Shown in pieces: positions 46,155 to 56,418 of a DNA stretch of 64,000 bases; positions within the stretch are counted from its first letter, which is position 1, and every line of letters begins with the position of its first letter. The notes beneath the pieces are model-generated. The model was given only the letters and a program-made list of their open reading frames with translations. It searched no databases and had not been told where the DNA came from. This DNA comes from Lonepinella koalarum. GTDB taxonomy: Bacteria; Pseudomonadota; Gammaproteobacteria; Enterobacterales; Pasteurellaceae. The stretch spans positions 1-64,000 of the forward strand of contig JAUNED010000006.1 in the NCBI GenBank assembly GCA_030525745.1, in the 5' to 3' direction. The translations under genes were made by a program, and so were the position numbers.

Positions 46155-47186
46155 ATGACATTATCGAAGATCGCTCTATCCCTTTCAACGCTGGTATTAA
46201 CAAGCTTGGTAAGTTCTAATTCATTTGCCGCTGCTTCAGATAAAGTGGTTGTATATTGTAGTGCTCAAAATATTGTATGTGAAAAAGCCATTCAAGGATT
46301 TTCTGAAAAATATAATATAAAAGCCTCATTTATCCGCAACAGTTCAGGCAGTACTTTAGCGAAAATGGAAGCTGAAAAAAACAACCCCCAAGCTGATGTA
46401 TGGTATGGAGGGCCGTTTGATACACATCTTCAAGCGGTAGAACTTGGTTTAATTGAGCCTTATACCTCACCTAAACAATCTGAAGTGATGCCTCAATTCC
46501 AAAAATTAGGGGATGGTAACAGCTCAATTGTTTATATGGGCGTACTTGGTTTCGGTGTTAATACAGAACGATTAAAAAAATTAGGGATTAATGAGGTACC
46601 TAAATGCTGGAAAGACTTATTGGATCCTCGCTTAAAAAACGAAATTCAATTGGCTGACCCTCAAAGCTCAGGTACAGCATATACCGCTATATCAACCTTT
46701 ATTCAATTGTGGGGTGAAGATAAGGCATTTGATTATCTCAAAAAACTCCATCAAAATATCTCTCAATATCCGAAAGCAGGCACAGCACCGTCAAGAAATA
46801 CCGCTCGAGGTGAAACTGCAATAGGTATGGGCTTTTTACAAAATTATTCTTTTGAAAAAGAAAATGGTGCCCCTATTGAATTAATCGTTCCATGTGAAGG
46901 AACAGGTTATGAATTAGGGGGAATCAGTGTAATTAAAAATGCACGTAATTTGGAAAATGCCAAACTATTTGTCGATTGGGTGATGTCAAAAGAAGCTCAA
47001 GAACTTTCTTGGCAAAAAGCACAATCTCACCATATACCGACAAATATTAACGCAGAACCTTCTCCATATTCGCTTAAACCAAGTGACTTAAACCTAATTA
47101 ATTATGACTTTAATAAATTCGGTTCTAATGATATTCGTAGTAAGCTAATTGAGAAATGGGTAACAGACGTTAAATTAGCAAAATAA
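46155..47186 (+). CDS. AfuA-type ABC binding protein, copy 3 with altered ligand site
   Basis: A 343-residue paralogue with signal peptide (cleavage near SFAAA, residues 22-27) and the same Cys set, DVWYGG and VPCEGTGYELGG. The His-Asp pair that holds the sugar in AfuA is replaced by Gln-Asn (Q229, N230 in MGFLQNYSF). The region after residue 105 is shortened and changed (VMPQFQKLGDGN in place of the DPAKVKG segment of copies 1 and 2). The fold should hold, but ligand choice probably differs. It is 22 bases before the shared permease gene. Confidence 0.85.
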   Translation: MTLSKIALSLSTLVLTSLVSSNSFAAASDKVVVYCSAQNIVCEKAIQGFSEKYNIKASFIRNSSGSTLAKMEAEKNNPQADVWYGGPFDTHLQAVELGLIEPYTSPKQSEVMPQFQKLGDGNSSIVYMGVLGFGVNTERLKKLGINEVPKCWKDLLDPRLKNEIQLADPQSSGTAYTAISTFIQLWGEDKAFDYLKKLHQNISQYPKAGTAPSRNTARGETAIGMGFLQNYSFEKENGAPIELIVPCEGTGYELGGISVIKNARNLENAKLFVDWVMSKEAQELSWQKAQSHHIPTNINAEPSPYSLKPSDLNLINYDFNKFGSNDIRSKLIEKWVTDVKLAK

Positions 47187-47208
47187 TTCTTGTTTCACGG
47201 AGGTTTTT

Positions 47209-49266
47209 ATGAGGAAACAGACACAATTATTTAAAAGTAACCTATTTTGGATCTTTTTATCATTTATCGGTTTTATTTGTTTGCCGACAATGACACTTCA
47301 TTATGGGATAACTGATGCGACCGCAGATGAAATCTATCAAGCTATGGGTTGGAGTACTCCCAACCTAAGCTGGTTATGGTTTCTCTCTCTCTTGATTTTA
47401 CCGGTTATTTCATATCTATCTAAAAACAAGGATGAACAGCAACAAGGAAAGTTGGAATTTATTGCCATATTAGGTATTTTCTTCTTTATATTTGTGTCTG
47501 CTATTCTTCAAAAATTCAGTATGGGATACTCCATTTTTGTTTTAGTACTCTCTCTGGTTGTCTTATCCACCAATGCACTAACAAAAATGAAATTTATGCA
47601 GGGAGATAAATTTATCATTTTCTCCCTCATCAGTATTATCTTATTGATATTCTTCTTTATCGTTTATCCGACATTGGCTATTTTCCTATCAATGTTCTAT
47701 AACGGTTCTGAATTTGTACCATCTCAAGTCATTGATATTATCAGTAAACCTTATATCGTCAGAATTATTACCAATTCATTAAGTGTTGCCTTTACAATTG
47801 GTATTCTTGCGACACTATTTGGCTTAATTTTTGCACTTTATACTACAAGAATTGCTAAACGCACCGCAGTGATAGGAAAAATATTTTCTATATTGCCTAT
47901 CGTTACACCACCATTTGTTGTAGGTTTAGGTGTCACATTAATGTTAGGGCGTTCAGGCTATGTTACCTCATTCCTTGTAGAATATTTTGGCTTTAGTAGC
48001 AACTGGTTATATGGTTTTACAGGTATTGTTATCGCCCATACCTTAGCACTAACCCCCATGTCGTTTATGATATTAGAAGGTGCATTAAAATCAATTCACC
48101 CTTCTATCGAGGAAGCATCTTATACCTTAAGAGCCAATCGCTATCAGACATTTTTTAACATTATCTTCCCTCTTCTAAAACCGGCCCTAGCCAACTCCTT
48201 CTTAGTCGTGGCTATACAGTCATTAGCGGATTTTAGTACGCCTTTAGTTTTAGGTGGAAGCTTTGATGTGATTTCATCACAAATCTACTTCTATATTGCA
48301 GGTTCCCAATTAGATTATGCTTCAGCCAGCACATTAGGAACCATTTTATTGGTCTTCTCATTGGCTATCTTCGTTATTCAATATTGGTGGATAGGCAATC
48401 GTTCTTATGTCACAGTATCTGGGAAATCTTATAGAGGCGATGTGCAAGAACTCCCAACGACCCTAAAATATATTATTATTTTCACTTTAGGTTTCTGGGT
48501 TCTCTTCAATGCGGTTCTCTATGGTAGCATTTTCTATGGTAGCTTCACCAAAAACTGGGGTGTTGATTATACCTTAACCTTGAAAAACTATATTACCTTA
48601 TTTGGTCAAGGTTTCAGTGACGGCGCATGGCCATCACTCATTCAAACCGTGATTTTTTCAGCAAGTGCCGCGCCAATCACTGCAATTTTCGGCTTACTCA
48701 TAGCCTATATTACTGTGAGACGTGATTTCAAAGGCAAAAAAACCTTAGAATTTTTAACCTTGCTTTGCTTTGCCGTACCCGGTACTGTTGCAGGCGTGTC
48801 CTATATTATCGCCTTTAACGATGCACCTATTTACATTACGGGAACAAGCTTAATTATTATTCTATCTATGGTTATGCGTAATATGCCGGTAGGTATGCGA
48901 GCGGCAGTTGCAGGTTTAGGGCAATTAGACAAATCATTAGATGAAGCTTCCTTATCTCTAAAAGGTAGCTCATGGAAAACCATTGTTTACATTGTTTTCC
49001 CATTATTAAAACCTGCGTTGTTATCTGCTCTCGTCACCAGTTTCGTACGAGCAATGACCACTGTCAGCGCCATTATCTTCTTAGTCACTGCGGATACCCG
49101 TGTAGCAACTTCCTATATACTAAACCGTGTAGAAGATGGCGAATATGGTGTTGCTATTGCATACGGTTCAATCCTCATTATTGTTATGATGGCAATTATT
49201 TTGTTCTTTGACTGGATCGTAGGAGATACCCGAATTTCCCGTTCAAAAGCGAAAAAAATGAATTAA
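47209..49266 (+). CDS. afuB: AfuB fused ABC permease
   Basis: A 685-residue permease in which two BPD permease domains are fused, as in AfuB/FbpB. The first domain has an EAA loop at about 295-330 (IHPSIEEASYTLRANRYQTFFNIIFPLLKPALANS), and the second at about 570-605 (LDKSLDEASLSLKGSSWKTIVYIVFPLLKPALLSA). About four extra N-terminal helices (15-165) precede them. One permease serving three binding proteins implies a shared docking surface. It starts behind CGGAGG, 22 bases after copy 3. Confidence 0.92.
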   Translation: MRKQTQLFKSNLFWIFLSFIGFICLPTMTLHYGITDATADEIYQAMGWSTPNLSWLWFLSLLILPVISYLSKNKDEQQQGKLEFIAILGIFFFIFVSAILQKFSMGYSIFVLVLSLVVLSTNALTKMKFMQGDKFIIFSLISIILLIFFFIVYPTLAIFLSMFYNGSEFVPSQVIDIISKPYIVRIITNSLSVAFTIGILATLFGLIFALYTTRIAKRTAVIGKIFSILPIVTPPFVVGLGVTLMLGRSGYVTSFLVEYFGFSSNWLYGFTGIVIAHTLALTPMSFMILEGALKSIHPSIEEASYTLRANRYQTFFNIIFPLLKPALANSFLVVAIQSLADFSTPLVLGGSFDVISSQIYFYIAGSQLDYASASTLGTILLVFSLAIFVIQYWWIGNRSYVTVSGKSYRGDVQELPTTLKYIIIFTLGFWVLFNAVLYGSIFYGSFTKNWGVDYTLTLKNYITLFGQGFSDGAWPSLIQTVIFSASAAPITAIFGLLIAYITVRRDFKGKKTLEFLTLLCFAVPGTVAGVSYIIAFNDAPIYITGTSLIIILSMVMRNMPVGMRAAVAGLGQLDKSLDEASLSLKGSSWKTIVYIVFPLLKPALLSALVTSFVRAMTTVSAIIFLVTADTRVATSYILNRVEDGEYGVAIAYGSILIIVMMAIILFFDWIVGDTRISRSKAKKMN

Positions 49267-49271
49267 TTTTT

Positions 49272-49306
49272 AACCGTACTTTTTCTCTCCTAATAAAAAG
49301 TGCGGT
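49272..49306 (+). terminator. Imperfect uptake-signal hairpin between afuB and afuC
   Basis: AACCGTACTTTTT (one mismatch to the uptake signal complement) faces AAAAAGTGCGGTAAG. It may act as a weak terminator inside the operon, lowering afuC. Confidence 0.45.
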
Positions 49307-49345
49307 AAGAAAATCACAAGTTTTAACTTAATTAAGGCAGTAAAT

Positions 49346-50392
49346 ATGAATAACGATTTCTTAGTATTAAAAAACATTACAAAATCTTTCGGTAAATCTG
49401 TAGTTATCGATAATTTAGACCTCACCATCAAGCGTGGCACAATGGTCACATTACTTGGTCCATCAGGTTGTGGTAAAACTACCGTATTACGTCTAGTCGC
49501 CGGTTTAGAAAATCCGACTTCCGGTCAAATTTTCATTGATGGCGAAGATGTCACAAAATCCTCCATCCAAAACCGAGATATTTGTATCGTATTCCAGTCT
49601 TATGCCCTTTTTCCACATATGTCCATCGGCGATAATGTAGGCTACGGCTTACGCATGCAAGGCGTGAATGCCGAAGAACGTAAACAACGAGTAAAAGAAG
49701 CATTAGAATTAGTCGATTTGGCCGGTTTTGAAGATCGCTTTGTTGATCAAATTTCAGGCGGTCAGCAACAACGTGTGGCTCTCGCTCGAGCATTAGTATT
49801 AAAACCAAAAGTATTATTATTTGATGAGCCATTAAGTAACTTAGACGCCAACTTACGCCGCTCAATGCGTGAAAAAATCCGTGAATTACAACAACGTTTA
49901 GGTATCACCTCTCTCTATGTAACACACGATCAAACGGAAGCCTTTGCAGTTTCCGATGAAGTTATCGTAATGAATAAAGGTAAAATAATGCAAAAAGCAC
50001 CGGCAAAAGAGCTTTATTTGCGTCCAAACTCTTTGTTCCTTGCCAACTTTATGGGAGAAAGCAGTATTTTTGAAGGTACACTCCATGGCAATCAAGTCAA
50101 TGTTAATGGCTACCAATTCAGCTTAGCTAACGCCCAAGAGTTTGACTTAAATGACGGCGAATGCTTAGTCGGCATCCGACCTGAAGCTATTAGTTTGGAA
50201 AACCAAGGTGAAGAAAGCCAACACTGCCAAATTAAAAGTGCGGTCTATATGGGAAATCACTGGGAAATTGTAGCGGAATGGGGTGGAAAAGACTTACTCA
50301 TCAACTGCAAACCGGAAAACTTTAATGCCAATGCCAACCAAGCCTATATCAGCTTTGCAGAGCATGGTGTGTTCTTACTAAGAAAAGAATAA
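49346..50392 (+). CDS. afuC: AfuC ABC ATPase
   Basis: A 348-residue ATPase of the AfuABC importer. It has Walker [10 protein letters not shown] near residue 35, signature [15 protein letters not shown] (Ile for Leu) near 135, Walker [13 protein letters not shown] and a switch His in [14 protein letters not shown], followed by a C-terminal TOBE-like domain ([15 protein letters not shown]). It is closely similar to FbpC/PotA-type ATPases; the operon decides for Afu. It lies 79 bases after afuB and is followed by a terminator. Confidence 0.92.
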   Translation: MNNDFLVLKNITKSFGKSVVIDNLDLTIKRGTMVTLLGPSGCGKTTVLRLVAGLENPTSGQIFIDGEDVTKSSIQNRDICIVFQSYALFPHMSIGDNVGYGLRMQGVNAEERKQRVKEALELVDLAGFEDRFVDQISGGQQQRVALARALVLKPKVLLFDEPLSNLDANLRRSMREKIRELQQRLGITSLYVTHDQTEAFAVSDEVIVMNKGKIMQKAPAKELYLRPNSLFLANFMGESSIFEGTLHGNQVNVNGYQFSLANAQEFDLNDGECLVGIRPEAISLENQGEESQHCQIKSAVYMGNHWEIVAEWGGKDLLINCKPENFNANANQAYISFAEHGVFLLRKE

Positions 50393-50407
50393 CTATCAAA
50401 TTTTAAT

Positions 50408-50448
50408 AAAAGAGCGGCCAAAATTTCTAATATTTTGACCGCTCTTTT
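50408..50448 (+). terminator. Terminator of the afu operon
   Basis: AAAAGAGCGG (50408-50417) pairs with CCGCTCTTTT (50439-50448), and the stem extends inward with one mismatch (CAAAAT with ATTTTG). The arms resemble AGAGCGG and not the usual uptake signal. Confidence 0.85.
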
Positions 50449-50535
50449 CTTATGCCCAGACAACATCTGCTATAAAAAATAGGGGAGAAATATATTTTCG
50501 CCTCGGATTGTGTCTTTCTTTTTACTTCGTTGCAA

Positions 50536-51309
50536 TTATTTTGTTTTCAATAATTTATCAATCACTCTCGACACTGCAAAAAAACCAAAAGTAGCGGTAA
50601 TCATCGTTGCAGCCCCAAAGCCGTTGGCACAATTCATTGTAGCAGACACTTCACAATGTTCTCCTGCTTGCGGAAAAATCAGTTGCTGAGTTGAAAAAAC
50701 GCAATCTACGCCAAATTTTCGTTTCTGCTCTTGAGGAAAACCATAATCCTTGCGTAAAACTGACCGCACTTTTGACATCAACGGATCTTGGACGGTTTTA
50801 GACATATCCGTGATTTGAATTTGTGTCGGATCCGTCTGTCCGCCTGCACCACCAATCGTAATCACCTTAATTTTTCGACGTTTGCAGAAATTAATCAGTG
50901 CTGCCTTTACTCGTACATTGTCAATAGCATCAATCACATAGTCATAACCGCGATCCAAATACTCAGCGAGATTATCAATAGCAAGAAAATCGTCAATAAT
51001 TTGAACATCACATTCGGGATTAATCAACTTCACCCGCTCCGCCATTGCTTCTGTTTTCAATTTACCGACCGTGCCACTCAATGCATGGAGTTGACGATTA
51101 ATATTAGTGACACAAATATCATCCATATCAATCATGGTGATTTTTCCGATAGCACTTCGAGCTAAAGCTTCCACCACCCAAGAGCCAACACCACCAATAC
51201 CAATGACGCAAATATGCGCTTGGCGTAATCGTGCCAAACTGTCAATTCCATAAAGACGACCAATGCCACCAAACCGTTGCTCAAAATTATCTACTCGTTC
51301 CATTGCCAT
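50536..51309 (-). CDS. tcdA: tRNA threonylcarbamoyladenosine dehydratase TcdA
   Basis: A 257-residue E1-like ATPase that cyclises t6A37 of tRNA to ct6A. The nucleotide-binding fold is seen in HICVIGIGGVGSWVVEALARSAIGKITMIDMDDI with DxxxxTNINRQLHAL following. The Cys of VITIGGAGGQTDPTQIQ-adjacent and FGVDCVFSTQQ regions match E. coli TcdA (CsdL). Start chosen at 51309 (MAMERVDN) with ACGGAA just upstream; the longer frame would overlap the end of mltA. Co-transcribed after mltA. Confidence 0.92.
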   Translation of the reverse strand: MAMERVDNFEQRFGGIGRLYGIDSLARLRQAHICVIGIGGVGSWVVEALARSAIGKITMIDMDDICVTNINRQLHALSGTVGKLKTEAMAERVKLINPECDVQIIDDFLAIDNLAEYLDRGYDYVIDAIDNVRVKAALINFCKRRKIKVITIGGAGGQTDPTQIQITDMSKTVQDPLMSKVRSVLRKDYGFPQEQKRKFGVDCVFSTQQLIFPQAGEHCEVSATMNCANGFGAATMITATFGFFAVSRVIDKLLKTK

Positions 51310-51317
51310 TATTCCGT

Positions 51318-52424
51318 TTATCGCAATACCCAAACTCGGCCATAATGTTTGGATAAACCGGAAATATGACCGGCTTCATCACCAATACCGCGATATAAAT
51401 CAAAATGGTTGCCTTTTACCGCACCACCGACATCTAATGCCACCATTAAATGCAGTTTATGCTCTCCCGTCCAATGGCCACTGCGATCCATTTGTGGCAC
51501 TTCCACCAACAATACTGTACCTGATGGTACTAAACTGCGATCCGATGCCACAGCTGCCATCGGCACAAGAGGTACGCCGGCTGAACCTTTTACTTTACCG
51601 GTAGGATCATTTTTAAAGAAAACATAGGATTCATTACGCTCTAACAGGCCTTGTAAACGGTTTGGATTACGCTTCCCCCATTCCCGAATAGCTTGAATCG
51701 ACATTTTTTCCTTGGGAATTTCGCCGTCTTCCACCAACAAACGCCCTACAGCAGTATAAGAAAAACCATTCTGCCCTGCGTAAGCAAAATAATTTAAATT
51801 GCCGTCGCCAAAATCCACATAACCACTACCCTGCACGCCAAGCAAAAAATTATCTAACATAGAATCACTATAGGCGAGTTCCAGCCCTTTACCTGCCAAT
51901 GCACCTGCATAAATTTGCGCTCGGGAAAAACGCTTATTCTGAGGCATCGCGTAAATCGGGTGTTTGTACTTGCCTTGTGGCGTACGGCGTGCATGAATGA
52001 CAGGAGAATAATAGCCCGTCATCAACACATTTTGATAGCCGTCTTCTCCTGCCATAATTTGTGGACGAATACCAAAATTCGCCATTTCACTCACATCTGC
52101 ACCCGATAAAACCCATTGACTGATTTTCTGATAATTATCTGAAAATGCCGCTGAAATTTTCCCCGAATAACTACGAACGTTAGAAATTTGCGTTAAAAAA
52201 TCGCCCTGATTTACCACCGCACTTTGATTGTCCACTCTGGATACATTCACAAAAGGCGTTCTATCATAGCGCCTTCCTTCATATTTTGCCCCAAATTGGC
52301 GCTTATCTAAGGTGGCTTGTGGCGATGAGATACTCTCCGTTGATTTTATATTGTCCGCACAACCAACCAATAAAAGTGCGGTTGAAATTGCCGCAGTTTT
52401 GAATATATTTGAAAAAAATGACAT
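51318..52424 (-). CDS. mltA: Membrane-bound lytic transglycosylase A
   Basis: A 368-residue outer-membrane lipoprotein (lipobox LVGC near residue 22) that cuts glycan strands of peptidoglycan to 1,6-anhydro products. Recognisable parts are VLMTGYYSPVIHARRTPQGKYKHPIYAMP, VQGSGYVDFGDG (catalytic domain) and the C-terminal 3D domain MVALDVGGAVKGNHFDLYRGIGDEAGHISG with the catalytic Asp. Upstream of tcdA; the two genes are nine bases apart. Confidence 0.94.
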   Translation of the reverse strand: MSFFSNIFKTAAISTALLLVGCADNIKSTESISSPQATLDKRQFGAKYEGRRYDRTPFVNVSRVDNQSAVVNQGDFLTQISNVRSYSGKISAAFSDNYQKISQWVLSGADVSEMANFGIRPQIMAGEDGYQNVLMTGYYSPVIHARRTPQGKYKHPIYAMPQNKRFSRAQIYAGALAGKGLELAYSDSMLDNFLLGVQGSGYVDFGDGNLNYFAYAGQNGFSYTAVGRLLVEDGEIPKEKMSIQAIREWGKRNPNRLQGLLERNESYVFFKNDPTGKVKGSAGVPLVPMAAVASDRSLVPSGTVLLVEVPQMDRSGHWTGEHKLHLMVALDVGGAVKGNHFDLYRGIGDEAGHISGLSKHYGRVWVLR

Positions 52425-52567
52425 AAAAGCTCCTAGAAATTCGAGCGGCTATGCTATCAAAAAAAAGCACATTCCCCCTAATCTTTTTTCTTAAACAGAT
52501 AAAATGCTGAAAAAAGCGCTATATCGTTTATTTTTAACGCAATTAATCCGTTTTTATCGTTTTTTGC

Positions 52568-52596
52568 TTGCGATATTCGCCCCAAAAGCGTATATT
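52568..52596 (+). promoter_or_regulatory. Promoter of the initiator tRNA gene
   Basis: TTGCGA (52568-52573) and TATATT (52591-52596) are 17 bases apart, giving a start near 52603, seven bases before the mature tRNA. Confidence 0.65.
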
Positions 52597-52609
52597 ATTC
52601 GTCATCAGA

Positions 52610-52686
<77 letters not shown>

Positions 52687-52880
52687 GCTTTTTTCTTGTC
52701 AAATTTCAAATAATCTCTTTATCAATTTCTTTCCTTGCCCTCAAAAATTATTTATAACTAAATTTCCACTATCCATTTTTCTTTCTTCTTCATAAAGTGC
52801 AATCGTTTTTTTAAGTGTTTTCTCTACATTGCTATGTTAGAATTCGGTCAATTTTCTTTTTATTTTTTGAGTGATTATCC

Positions 52881-55800
52881 ATGTTACCCCGTTTAAAAAC
52901 TGTGCCGGAATTAACCGCACTTACGCAGGATTATTTGACCGACTTGCAGGCTCAGCATTTTGAAGGTGATATTGCCAGCAATTATGCCGACAGACTCAGC
53001 TTAGCAACAGATAACAGTGTTTATCAATTGTTGCCACAGGCTATTTTATTTCCTAAAAGTGTGGCTGATGTCGTGCGTTTAACTAAGTTAGCTCAACAGG
53101 AAAAATATCAATCCTTGACATTCACACCTCGTGGTGGTGGTACAGGCACAAATGGGCAAGCTATCAATAACAATATTATCGTGGATTTATCCCGCCATAT
53201 GACCGGTATTTTAGAACTCAATGTAGAGCAACGTTGGGTGCGAGTACAAGCCGGTGTGGTGAAAGATCAACTCAATCAATTTTTAAAACCTTACGGCTTA
53301 TTTTTTGCACCTGAACTTTCTACCAGCAATCGTGCTACTATCGGTGGTATGATCAATACCGACGCTTCAGGGCAAGGCTCATTACAATACGGTAAAACCT
53401 CTGATCATGTTTTAGGGTTGCGTGCTGTCTTAATAAATGGCGATATTTTAGACACAAGTGCAGTCAAAACTGAGGGGTTTTCTGATAATTTAGCCCAAAA
53501 TCAAAGCGCACTTTGTCGCCGCCTACATGAAGAAATCTTCACTCATTGCAAAGAAAAACGTCAAGCAATTTTGCAGGATCTGCCTCAATTAAACCGTTTT
53601 TTAACCGGCTATGATCTGAAAAATGTCTTTAATGATGATTTAAGCGAATTTAATTTAACCCGTATTCTCACCGGCTCCGAAGGTTCTCTTGCTTTTATTT
53701 GTGAAGCCGTACTTGATCTCACGCCCATCCCACAATTCCGCACGCTCATTAATGTGAAATACAGCTCTTTTAATGCTGCGCTACGCAATGCACCTTTTAT
53801 GGTAAAAGCCAATGCGTTATCGGTAGAAACGGTGGACAGTAAAGTATTGAATTTAGCCAAAGAGGATATCGTTTGGCATTCCGTCAGTGATTTACTCACA
53901 GAAGAGGAAAACAGCCCGATTTTAGGGCTGAATATTGTGGAATATGCCGGTAATAATCAAGCATTAATTCAAAAACAAGTAAGACAACTTTGCCAACAAT
54001 TAGAGGATAAAATTGCTAAAGGCGAAGATAATATTATCGGCTATCAACTCACGTCCGACTTAGCCTCTGTAGAACGCATTTATGCCATGCGAAAAAAAGC
54101 CGTTGGCTTACTCGGTAACACTAAAGGCGTGGCAAAGCCTATTGCTTTTGTAGAGGACACTTGCGTGCCGCCGGAAAATTTAGCTGATTATATTTTAGCT
54201 TTCCGTGAATTATTAGACCGCCATCATTTATCCTATGGCATGTTCGGTCACGTCGATGCCGGCGTACTACACGTTCGCCCTGCCTTGGATTTAACGGATA
54301 CTGAACAAGTGAAATTGTTCAAGAAAATTTCCGATGAAGTTGCCGATCTGACACGAAAATATGGTGGGTTAATTTGGGGCGAGCACGGAAAAGGTATGCG
54401 TTCCCATTACGGTGAAAAATTTTTCACAGCGGAACTCTGGCAAGAACTGCGTTATATCAAATTCTTATTTGACCCATTCAATCGATTAAATCCGGGGAAA
54501 ATTTGTACACCTTTAGGCTCAGAACAGGAATTATATTCCGTTTTATCTCCTATGCGAGCAGACCATGACCGTCAAATTCCGATTAAAATGCGAGAAGAAT
54601 TTAGCGGTGCGATGAACTGTAACGGAAATGGTTTATGCTTTAATTTTGATGTTCATAGCGTTATGTGTCCTTCAATGAAAGTCAGCCGAAACCGTGTTTT
54701 CTCGCCGAAAGGGCGTGCTGCAATGGTGCGTGAATGGTTACGCTTAATGGCCAATGAAGGGGTTACGCCGGAACAATTAGATATGAGGCAATCTTCCCTT
54801 AAATTGAGCGAATGGGTACAAAAAATCCGCTATAGTCTAAATAAACACAAGGAATATGATTTCTCCCATGAAGTCAAAGCCGCAATGGACACTTGCCTTG
54901 CATGTAAAGCCTGTGCCAGCCAATGCCCAATTAAAATTGATGTGCCGAATTTCCGTGCGAAGTTTTTCTATTTCTATCATCAACGCTATCAACGCCCGAT
55001 AAAAGATTATGTGGTCGCCAATTTAGAAAGTATTGCACCTTATATGGCGAAAGCGCCACAATTTTTCAATTTCTTCACCCAAGCTAAATTAGTGCAAAGT
55101 ACGGTAGAAAAAACCTTAGGAATGATTGATTTGCCACTTCTTTCCACCCCAACTTTGCAACAACAATTAGTGGAAATCGGCTATCAAGGCAAAACCTTAG
55201 AACAGTTGGAAACCTTAACTGAAGCCGAAAAACAAAATATGGTCTTTGTAGTACAGGATCCTTATACCTCTTTCTACGATGCCAAAGTGGTAAGCGACTT
55301 TGTAGCACTCTCCCGGAAACTTGGCTACCAAGCTATACTCTTGCCTTTCAAACCCAATGGTAAAGCGCAACACGTCAAAGGATTTTTACGTCAATTTTCC
55401 CGTACGGCAAAAAATCAAGCAGCTATGCTCAATCGTGTAGCACAACTTGGCGTGCCTCTGGTAGGGGTTGATCCTGCTATCGTATTATCTTATCGGGATG
55501 AATATAAAGAGGCTTTAGGTTCCTCTCGAGGCAATTTCCATGTTCAAACCAGCCATGAATGGTTAAAATCACAACTTACTCATCCTTACTTACAAAGTGC
55601 GGTACAAAACTTACGAATTTCTAACCGCACTTCTGACCCAGAAGTATGGCATTTGTTCCCACATTGTACGGAATCAACCTTTATGCCAACCAGCTCGAAA
55701 GATTGGCAACAAATTTTTGCTGCATTCGGTGAAACATTACAAGTCCAACAGGTAGGTTGTTGCGGTATGGCCGGTGTATTTGGGCATGATGCCGATAATC

Positions 55801-55970
55801 TGGATATGTCAAAGGCCATCTATCAAAGTTCATGGCAACAAAAATTACAGGGTAAAGAGGCTCATCGTTGCCTGACAACAGGCTATTCCTGCCGCAGTCA
55901 AGTCAAACGTTTTGAGCAATGGCAACCTAAACACCCTGTTCAAGCACTTTTAACCTTATTTTCAAACTAA
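52881..55970 (+). CDS. ydiJ: YdiJ, FAD and Fe-S D-2-hydroxyacid dehydrogenase
   Basis: A 1029-residue flavoenzyme of the D-lactate/D-2-hydroxyglutarate dehydrogenase group. Parts in order: FAD-binding PCMH domain (about 45-290; FTPRGGGTGTNGQAINNNIIVDL, TIGGMINTDASGQGSLQYGKTSDHVLG), FAD-linked oxidase C domain to about 560, a 4Fe-4S ferredoxin part (CLACKACASQCPIKIDVPNF near 675), and CCG domains (CCGMAGVFGHD near 960). In E. coli YdiJ oxidises D-2-hydroxyglutarate. It is followed by the ydiI-like gene, as in E. coli and H. influenzae. Confidence 0.9.
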   Translation: MLPRLKTVPELTALTQDYLTDLQAQHFEGDIASNYADRLSLATDNSVYQLLPQAILFPKSVADVVRLTKLAQQEKYQSLTFTPRGGGTGTNGQAINNNIIVDLSRHMTGILELNVEQRWVRVQAGVVKDQLNQFLKPYGLFFAPELSTSNRATIGGMINTDASGQGSLQYGKTSDHVLGLRAVLINGDILDTSAVKTEGFSDNLAQNQSALCRRLHEEIFTHCKEKRQAILQDLPQLNRFLTGYDLKNVFNDDLSEFNLTRILTGSEGSLAFICEAVLDLTPIPQFRTLINVKYSSFNAALRNAPFMVKANALSVETVDSKVLNLAKEDIVWHSVSDLLTEEENSPILGLNIVEYAGNNQALIQKQVRQLCQQLEDKIAKGEDNIIGYQLTSDLASVERIYAMRKKAVGLLGNTKGVAKPIAFVEDTCVPPENLADYILAFRELLDRHHLSYGMFGHVDAGVLHVRPALDLTDTEQVKLFKKISDEVADLTRKYGGLIWGEHGKGMRSHYGEKFFTAELWQELRYIKFLFDPFNRLNPGKICTPLGSEQELYSVLSPMRADHDRQIPIKMREEFSGAMNCNGNGLCFNFDVHSVMCPSMKVSRNRVFSPKGRAAMVREWLRLMANEGVTPEQLDMRQSSLKLSEWVQKIRYSLNKHKEYDFSHEVKAAMDTCLACKACASQCPIKIDVPNFRAKFFYFYHQRYQRPIKDYVVANLESIAPYMAKAPQFFNFFTQAKLVQSTVEKTLGMIDLPLLSTPTLQQQLVEIGYQGKTLEQLETLTEAEKQNMVFVVQDPYTSFYDAKVVSDFVALSRKLGYQAILLPFKPNGKAQHVKGFLRQFSRTAKNQAAMLNRVAQLGVPLVGVDPAIVLSYRDEYKEALGSSRGNFHVQTSHEWLKSQLTHPYLQSAVQNLRISNRTSDPEVWHLFPHCTESTFMPTSSKDWQQIFAAFGETLQVQQVGCCGMAGVFGHDADNLDMSKAIYQSSWQQKLQGKEAHRCLTTGYSCRSQVKRFEQWQPKHPVQALLTLFSN

Positions 55971-55989
55971 CTAAACGGAAAGCCATATT

Positions 55990-56418
55990 ATGCCTATTTG
56001 GAAACGTGAATTTACCTTAGAAGATCTCAACATTAATAGTCAAGGTTGTGCCGTAGCACATCTTGGTATCAAATTTAGTGCTGTCGGGGAGGATTTTTTA
56101 GAAGCCCAAATGCCCGTTAATGAACGAACTATGCAACCTTGGGGCATTTTACATGGTGGTATCTCCGCTGCACTTGCCGAAACAGTTGGTTCCGCAGCAG
56201 GCTATCTTTGTACCGAAGGCGAGCAAGCGATTGTTGGTTCAGAAATTAATGCCAGTCATTTACGCCCAGTACCGAAAGGTGCTGTTGTAACGGCAAAAGC
56301 TATTGCAGTGAAAGTTGGACGCACCCAACAGGTATGGTATATTGAAATCAAAGATCAAGACGGCAAACTTTGCTGTGTTTCACGTTTAACTAACACTGTC
56401 ATTCAACCTAATGAATAA
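55990..56418 (+). CDS. menI: Hotdog-fold acyl-CoA thioesterase (YdiI/MenI-like)
   Basis: A 142-residue hotdog thioesterase of the PaaI/YdiI group. The catalytic motif is seen as [20 protein letters not shown] with the Glu near residue 63, and [14 protein letters not shown] is the typical second strand. In E. coli YdiI hydrolyses DHNA-CoA for menaquinone synthesis. It lies 19 bases after ydiJ and overlaps hemH by eight bases. Closest family match is YdiI; the DHNA-CoA role depends on menaquinone genes elsewhere. Confidence 0.85.
   Translation: MPIWKREFTLEDLNINSQGCAVAHLGIKFSAVGEDFLEAQMPVNERTMQPWGILHGGISAALAETVGSAAGYLCTEGEQAIVGSEINASHLRPVPKGAVVTAKAIAVKVGRTQQVWYIEIKDQDGKLCCVSRLTNTVIQPNE

Noticed and set aside
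43983..50392. Plain reading of afuABC as an Fe3+ transporter
   Set aside because: No Fur box seen, a CRP promoter is present, and the known AfuA ligand residues for sugar phosphates are kept in copy 1.
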